From NCBI GenBank assembly GCA_030760725.1, contig JASWHV010000004.1, positions 53,845,136 through 53,909,135 of the forward strand: DNA of 64,000 nucleotides, read 5' to 3'. The notes beneath the pieces were generated by a model. It did no database searches and was not told the origin of the DNA. It worked only from the letters and a program-made list of their open reading frames with translations. Below, in pieces: positions 58,027-64,000 of the stretch (positions are counted from its first letter, which is position 1; the number at the start of each line of letters is the position of its first letter). The position numbers were made by a program, and so were the translations under genes. The DNA is from Neostapfia colusana (Eukaryota > Streptophyta > Magnoliopsida > Poales > Poaceae).

Positions 58027-61000
58027 TGTAACAGCCCTAACTTTTGTAGAGTTTGATTTCCACTTACAAAACAAAGTTAAGGCAAAGGTATTGCTTGATC
58101 ATGTGTCACATGAAATAATGAACCCAAAAATGGTCATGTGAGGGAGTCAAAAAATTTCTTTAGCCCATGCTTAACACAGGTTGACATGAGGAAAGAAATT
58201 CACTCCACCAATCTCACTCATGTGCACAACCTTTGTGAGTATAAGATGAGGGAAATTTAAACACCAATCTGAATATTTTAAAAGGATTCAAGATCAGATT
58301 GTCTAAATGCATTCAAGTGAATTCACCAATGCATTCCTCAAGAATTCAAGAGTTTAAGTTCCACGTTTGGAGAATTTTGGAGCTCATCTACCATTTATTC
58401 GAAGGAATATTTGTGAGCCAATTGAAATTCAAATTTGAATTTGGAAACTGAACTAAATGTGCTCAATTTTGAAATCAGATTTCATATTAAAATTCTTCAC
58501 ATTATGTTTGGCCTATCCTCCAAATTTGGTGAGATTTGGACAACGTTTGCGTGGGAATTTCGAAGCACAGTGGGGGAATTGAAATGAGAGGGCGGGACCC
58601 ACATGTCATACACCCCCAATCCAACAACCGACTCTGTTTCTCCCGGGCACACACACGCGTGAAAGCAGCTGCTCGGACCACGTTCAGTGGCTCGCCAACG
58701 CCAGCTCCTGCTCTCCCAAGGCTCGCCTCACTCTTATCTCTCATGCGGGTAGCACAATACCAGTTTTTCTCTTCCCTCGTAGCTCCCCTCGCCCTGTTCT
58801 TTCCCTTCCGCAAGCAACGGTGCCGCGCTCGGTTCTACCGATCACACACAACCGGCCGATCGTCGAATGATCACGGTCTCAACAGAAAAGAGCAGCGCCA
58901 ACGCGTGCTCTAGCCGGCTAGCACGTTTCTTCCACGGGCCCATACTCATTTGTGCGCGGGAATTTGAAGTTTCGGCCGTGCGCTGAGGGAAGCGAAGGAA
59001 ACTCGAGCTCGGTCGCCGTTGACAGCCACACCGAGGGAGATCAAGCTAAAGCAAGCTTACCCAGCGGTGCACCGGCGACCCTAGCTACTCCTCTCCGAAG
59101 CTCAGCACAAGCCGTTACTCCTCAGAGGAGAATTTCGAGAATTCCTCCTGGGCGGCACAAACCGACCCCGAGGTATGAGTTTGCGAAATTCGGTGTCAAT
59201 TCTTGATGGTTGTGATTCAAACTTCGCACACAAGATCCTCATTATCTAGAGCACCTCCTCCATCGGTTCTAGGTCGAGAAATTAAGGGTAGAGCAAGAAT
59301 TCTACGTTCTTGCCGCGGGAAAACTTCCGGACCAAGTCAGCCGCACGGTGCCAACGAGGTTAGAGTGGTCCCCGAGGGGTTTGGTGGCCATTTCTAGCAT
59401 CTACACCTTTCCCTGGTGCTGTAGAGCCAAAGAACCGAGCATTTGGTGGAGAATTCACCTTGCATAGGCTTGCCGGAACCCTAATCTTGGCTGTCACCGG
59501 TGCGCATGGTTTTCCGGCGATCCCCGGCCACCGGCGACCCTCCCAATGTGTTTAGCGAGCCAAATAATGGTGGGGCGGCGAGCAGGGGGTCGGGAGATAG
59601 CCAGGAAGGCCGTTCCGGCGACCCTCGCTGGAGGGCGCCGCCGCTCAGGTCTCTGGCGCGAGGTTGAAGAAGATGGCTGATGGGTGGGACCCACAGTCAG
59701 CCTTTAAACATTTTCAGAATTTCCAGTTTTCAGTTTAAACTTTGGAGAGCCACAAATTTGTGTAGGAGTGTCCAAAAATTTTCATATATATTTTGTTGGA
59801 TTCCTCTCAGAGAGTACTATCCACGTGTGCAGCCCAATATTTATGAAAATCCCTGGATTTTGGCTCATTAATTCATATAAAGAAAATCTTGTAGGAATTT
59901 TTACAGGAGTTCTGTGTATTGTAAAATTCCCAAATTTGGGAAGGAGATTCATCCAAAAATACTTGAACTCCAGTAAAATTTTCAGAACCATTGGACCTAA
60001 TTTGCTTCGCCAAATGTGTTGTTAATTCCTCATGTCTCTGAAAATTGGAAAATAGAACAGAGTTCATTTTCAGATTTTCGCCAATTCTTGTAAAGATCAT
60101 ATCTTTGTGTAGGGACCTCCAAATTTAGTGATTCAAATTGGGTTTGATTCAGATTGCAAAACTCTATCCAAATATGCAACACAATTTGTAGTAAAGTCAA
60201 TATTTAAATTTGGAAAATTCTTTAAATCTATTCAGCAAAAGAATTTTAGAGGGAGTTTGGTTCATCCGAAAATCCTCAAATTTTGCCAGAATATTATTTA
60301 CGATATTAGTGAACTCATGTACATATTTTAGCTCATTTGGAGTTGGTTTGATTGGGTGAATTCAGATTTTAAGTTGCTGTGTTCAACTGGATACAGAAAC
60401 AATTTCAGAGAATTTTCAAAACATGGAAATTCAGTTCTGGGTAATTTTAGCTCCAAAAATCCTAGGACAATTCCTGCAGGACTTATGAACTATAATTTAA
60501 AATTTAGTTCACTAAGTTTGGCATGAACATGTGAGTTACTTCAGAATTAATTCCTTTTTGCTTAATTGCTTAGAGATTTGTTCTGAACAAACCACTCAAT
60601 GAAAAGTGCTAATTTTTGGTCCAGATGATTTTTATTGTGACAAGGAACTCACATAAAATTTTTCAGCTCCATTGGATCTCTGGATAACCTTTATTCTGTT
60701 TAACCTCTTTAGGTGCTCAAACATAAGTGGGGAGAATACTTAGCACTTAATCATGTTGATTAACCCAAACCTAAACCTTAGCACCAGTGTCATTTTGAAT
60801 TCTTAAACAGAGTTCCAGTTTTAAACTTGTTACTAGAACTTGATAGCAAATCTTTACAATTGAATACATATGCATATTCATCATGTGTAGCATCTACGTG
60901 GAGATTTTGAAACAATCGGAGTGGACATCAAAGGAGGAGGAAAGCAAGTGATCAAGCCTCAAGTGGTCTTCACTAACTGAACCTCATATATTAGTCCCCT

Positions 61001-62544
61001 GCAAAACAAAGGCAAGCCCCGGTTTGCATCAAAATTTGCAAGTTTTTATTTGTATTCACTTTATAATGTCTAGCATTTTGGTTATTGCATTAAGTCTAGA
61101 TGGTATGACACTCCACATGCATGATCAGAAAACCCTGGAGTTTAATGTAGAGTGGGATATCACTTGATTATAACTGCTGATCTCAAATTAACAAAAGTGG
61201 ATTAAAAGAGGCATAACTCAAGTAGGGCGTTTCCTACTCGTGAACCGGGATTAAGGGGGATCAATCGGAAGAGTTGGGAATTGATCCTCTTTGTTGGGAA
61301 TGGAGACCGGGCAGTGGATGGAAGGCTCAAGGACGTGGTCCTGTGAGCCTAGTCTATGTCTGAGTCGATTAAGGCCCGTTCTCGTGTGCGGCCCTGCTGG
61401 AAAAGTTTGAGTTGTATACCGGATGCATACTGGCAATATGGGACCCAAGAAACCGATGTAACATGTTAACCTGGGCGTCGAGGCAATCCCCACCATCTTA
61501 TGCAGATGCTAAAATGATAGAGAAGTCGGCTCTACGAGGGTTTGTCGTAGTGAGACTTAATCCAAGTCGGTGGGACCGGTTCAACATTTGGGTGTCGTGT
61601 AAAACGTTGCCACATACGACGTTCAGGGGATTGGTTGATCACCGGTCTCAGACCGGCGTATGTGTCGTGTCAGCCGTATGTTTTTGATTCAAATCACCGT
61701 TGCTCGCGGTAGTGAGCATACTTGTACACTGAGTCGTGACGTAGTAATAAATTGGGAAAAAGTTAATATGCTTTGTGAGTAATTCTCATAATAGAGATGA
61801 GGAATGATCAACACTTTCACTAAATTTATTTTCCACCTTGGGCTAGTAGCGTTAAGGCAAAGCGTTTCTTGTTTGATTGTGGAGTCTCGACGTTGATGGT
61901 GCAAGGTCTGTATGGATCTAGGGTAGCTCACTAAAGTTACTTTCACCTCGGGCAAGTGGCATCGAGATGAAGTGTTTCTTGTTTGATTGTGGAGTCTCGA
62001 TGTAAATTGTGCGAGGGATTTAAAAGTTCCTTAAAACTTGAAGTAAGAACTCTCCTTTAGCTCAAGTTCATAGTTTGTGTAATCTTCTATATTCAGCCCT
62101 CCATTTTCAGCATGTAGAGTTTCATGACGGGTGAAGGTTAAGTCTTGTCTGAGCTTTATGCTCACGGATACTGCATGAGTTGTTTTGCAGGTCATAACAC
62201 TACCTGAAATGTACGGTTGTCTGATGAGACTCGGAACTCTCCAAGGGGAGAACTCATGGCAACCCCTGCCGCTGCTATTGTGATCGTGTTGCTAGTGAGA
62301 AGAGTCCGCGGGCTGGACGTCTTTTCTGTTGCATAGTATAGAGAAGTGACGTGAGTTGTATAAATCTTCCGCTGTAGACTATTTTGAGAAGTATTTGTAA
62401 AAATTTACTCTTTGTAAGCTTCCGCTTGATTTATGTAATATGATGCTTTGTTATGTGTGCTGTTGGGTGCCGCATCGCACGGCACCACCCAATGCAATTC
62501 CCGGGCGAGCGGCACGGCCCCGTGATCGGGTTCGGGCCCTCACA
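58027..62544 (+). mobile_element. 5' LTR of B4
   Basis: A 4.5 kb LTR starting TGTAACAGCCCTAA and ending GGGCCCTCACA, followed by GTG and a primer binding site. Its reverse complement aligns with B1, B2 and B3. It is inserted in the C2 gag, preceded by CCCGG; the second duplication is outside. No TATA box stands out. The AT-rich palindromic tract near 58425 and a terminal hairpin are present. Small frames on both strands (for example 58536-58913) are not conserved and are not called. Confidence 0.9.
62466..62486 (+). other. Terminal LTR hairpin, 7-bp stem (B4)
   Basis: GGTGCCG, 7-nt loop, CGGCACC, 58 bp before the LTR end. It differs from C1 and C2 by a compensatory change at the sixth pair. 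Confidence 0.7.
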
Positions 62545-63774
62545 GTGTGGTATCAGAGCTGCATTAGTAATAGCACACGGAATAAGGATCGTATTACGAC
62601 AAAAACTTAGGATATGGAGAGGAAACGGTATTAGGCCCACATAAGGACTATAGTAGTATATTAATTAAAGTGGCATGACTAACATACTTGTTATAATTCT
62701 GAATTTTGATTATGTAACGACGCACCTACGCTAAGGTAAGCATGGTAAGGAACGCCACTGAAAGCGGTTCAATTTCGGTTAGCTCCCCTGACGAGGAAAG
62801 TGGTTCAGGGATAGGTCTCACAGCTTGGTGTAAGACGTCAATATGAAACTCTTGGACTCTTCATGTTCCTGAGTTCATATGAAATGCTGGTCCCTGGCGT
62901 GCATTAGGCAAGAAAGTGGAAACCCCATTGTGTGGTCGGTAACACGATAGTGCGTTCTTCTAGAAATAGCCTAGAAGGACATACGCAGCACTTGCCATCG
63001 GCGTGCCCTGCAGAACAGTATGTGGTATCTGTTGGGTTGATAAAACTCCCAACCGTGATGACCCGTTCGTGCTCTACTCGGGTTTCCCGTCATGTGGTGT
63101 GAAAACGCGACCATGTACCTTGATACGTAACTTGACTCAAGGACGGCCCGTATGAAAATGATACAGGGCGTATGTTTTTATTATGATATGGACCTGCCTG
63201 AGATGACAACCCTATTTGTGCATCATTATTGAGTGGTTTTCTGCAGGCACACTAACCACGTATCCGTATTACGAGTATAACACATTTGCAAGTGAACGCT
63301 TTTAGTGCCACTAATAGAACGTATATGCCAGATGTAATCCGGTTAGGATTTTCCTTTTGGTGAGGCAACGTAGTAACGACATGATTCGTACGGTGCATCG
63401 ACACCGTACTAAACATATAATACTCTTCCCTATGGAGAAATGATTCATGATCTAACTTTCAACTAAAAATGGAAGTTTGAAACAAATATTAGATACTGAA
63501 CTCTTATTTTGAGCTAAGATTCAAATAAGAGAAGGTCTAGGTTTCAATGATTTCAAAAACAGAGTGCTCTGTTTCCTGGCAGGAATTTTTGCTGGATTTG
63601 ACAGAGCATAACTATGAGTAGTTTTAACCAATTAAGGTGTATGATACAGTTCTGGAAAGATTTTCATGTTCTCTACAACTTCTTTGTAGACCTCCAGAGC
63701 AAAATCACATGTTAAGATGGTGAAAAGTCCAGTTGAAGGCAAACTATTCAGGACCAGAACAGCAGAAAAACCTC
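62545..63774 (+). other. B4 primer binding site and leader
   Basis: TGGTATCAGAGCT starts at 62548. The stretch 62890-63170 matches the B2 leader in reverse complement, and 63295-63415 carries the conserved leader block. No orf0 or gag is reached: a new LTR interrupts the leader at 63775. Confidence 0.8.
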
Positions 63775-64000
63775 TGTCGGTACCCTCAATATGGGGTACC
63801 CCCACGCACAGGAGAAAACCGGCTAAGGACCTCGCTCCCTCCGCAGGGGTGAGCTCCGAAGACGCCATATGTCCAGGGGGGCCGGGACCTCTCCTCTCCG
63901 CAGAGGTGAGCTCCGGGCCCGCCATGTGGTCGGTGGAGCCGAACCTCGCCCCCTCCGCGGGGTGAGCTTCGAAGGCGCCACGTGTCCAGCAGGGCCAGGG
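63775..64000 (+). mobile_element. Start of another LTR, cut by the window end (D)
   Basis: The B4 leader breaks off at TGTCGGTACCCTC, a start typical of other grass gypsy LTRs with a GGTACCC...GGGGTACC inverted motif. The composition changes from AT-rich leader to GC-rich sequence. The end, and hence any target duplication, is outside. Confidence 0.6.
63828..64000 (+). repeat. Tandem repeat, about 57-bp unit, three copies
   Basis: Units at 63828-63885, 63886-63940 and 63941-64000 (open-ended) share GACCTC...CTCCGC(A/G)GGGTGAGCT(C/T)CG...CGCCA...GTCC. Lengths are 58, 55 and at least 60 bp with moderate divergence. The array lies inside the D LTR and may continue past the window. Confidence 0.75.

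Noticed and set aside
1..64000. CRISPR arrays, bacterial operons, rRNA or single-copy plant genes
   Set aside because: No regularly spaced identical repeats, no bacterial gene layout and no exon-intron gene structure with recognisable cellular protein domains were seen.

Overview
This window is a stack of nested Ty3/gypsy-type LTR retrotransposons and LTR fragments. I see no host gene, tRNA or rRNA. The very long LTRs (about 3.4 to 4.5 kb), initiator-Met primer binding sites (TGGTATCAGAGC), an extra ORF (orf0) upstream of gag, and a gag-pol polyprotein ending in a chromodomain point to the Tekay/Del chromovirus lineage. Rice elements of the RIRE3/RIRE8 type are the best-known examples with long LTRs and an orf0. 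The source is therefore most likely intergenic heterochromatin of a large-genome grass (inference; species not resolved).

Layout. Family A has LTRs running TGTAACACCCC...GGTGTGACA. It is present as a left-truncated minus-strand LTR (A4, 1-2460), a solo LTR with target duplication CCATG (A3, 3063-6785), a complete young element with duplication CCTCC (A1, 7594-20262), and a complete older element with duplication ACTTA (A2, 41522-54174). A4 cuts into, and A3 and A1 are inserted in, one minus-strand family B LTR (B1, pieces at 2461-3062, 6786-7593 and 20263-21838). The middle holds an unassigned stretch (21839-22655), a minus-strand element with gag, primer binding site and LTR but no orf0 (B2, 22656-29492), the 3' end of a plus-strand LTR (29493-30062) and part of another minus-strand LTR (B3, 30063-32740). 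Two related plus-strand elements follow. C1 (32741-38026) is interrupted within orf0 by C2. C2 (38027-41521 and 54180-58026) is itself split by A2 and then interrupted within gag by B4, which has a 4.5 kb LTR and a leader (58027-63774). A further LTR with a roughly 57-bp tandem repeat starts at 63775 and runs off the window.

How the genes work together. In A1, orf0 (11238-12017) lies between the primer binding site and gag-pol. One polyprotein frame (12319-16788) carries gag, zinc knuckle, protease, reverse transcriptase, RNase H, integrase and chromodomain; a single in-frame TGA breaks it in RNase H. A2 keeps an open orf0 but has a heavily broken gag-pol.

Most interesting observation. Family A ORF0 begins with a collinear copy of the histone H3 N-terminal tail around K9 (TARKSTGG at residues 7-14, the register of Met-initiated H3). 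Of the H3 tail lysines in that stretch only K9 is kept. The gag protein of the same element begins MAGRGKG, like the tails of H2A and H4, and its integrase ends in a chromodomain, a module that reads methylated histone tails. Both tails are present in A1 and A2. A by-eye codon comparison shows 15 silent and no replacement differences over 69 codons of ORF0, so the protein appears to have been under selection. Further observations are acceptor-like AG sites abutting the orf0 and gag start codons in three families, and conserved hairpins near the LTR 3' ends, one with a compensatory base-pair change.
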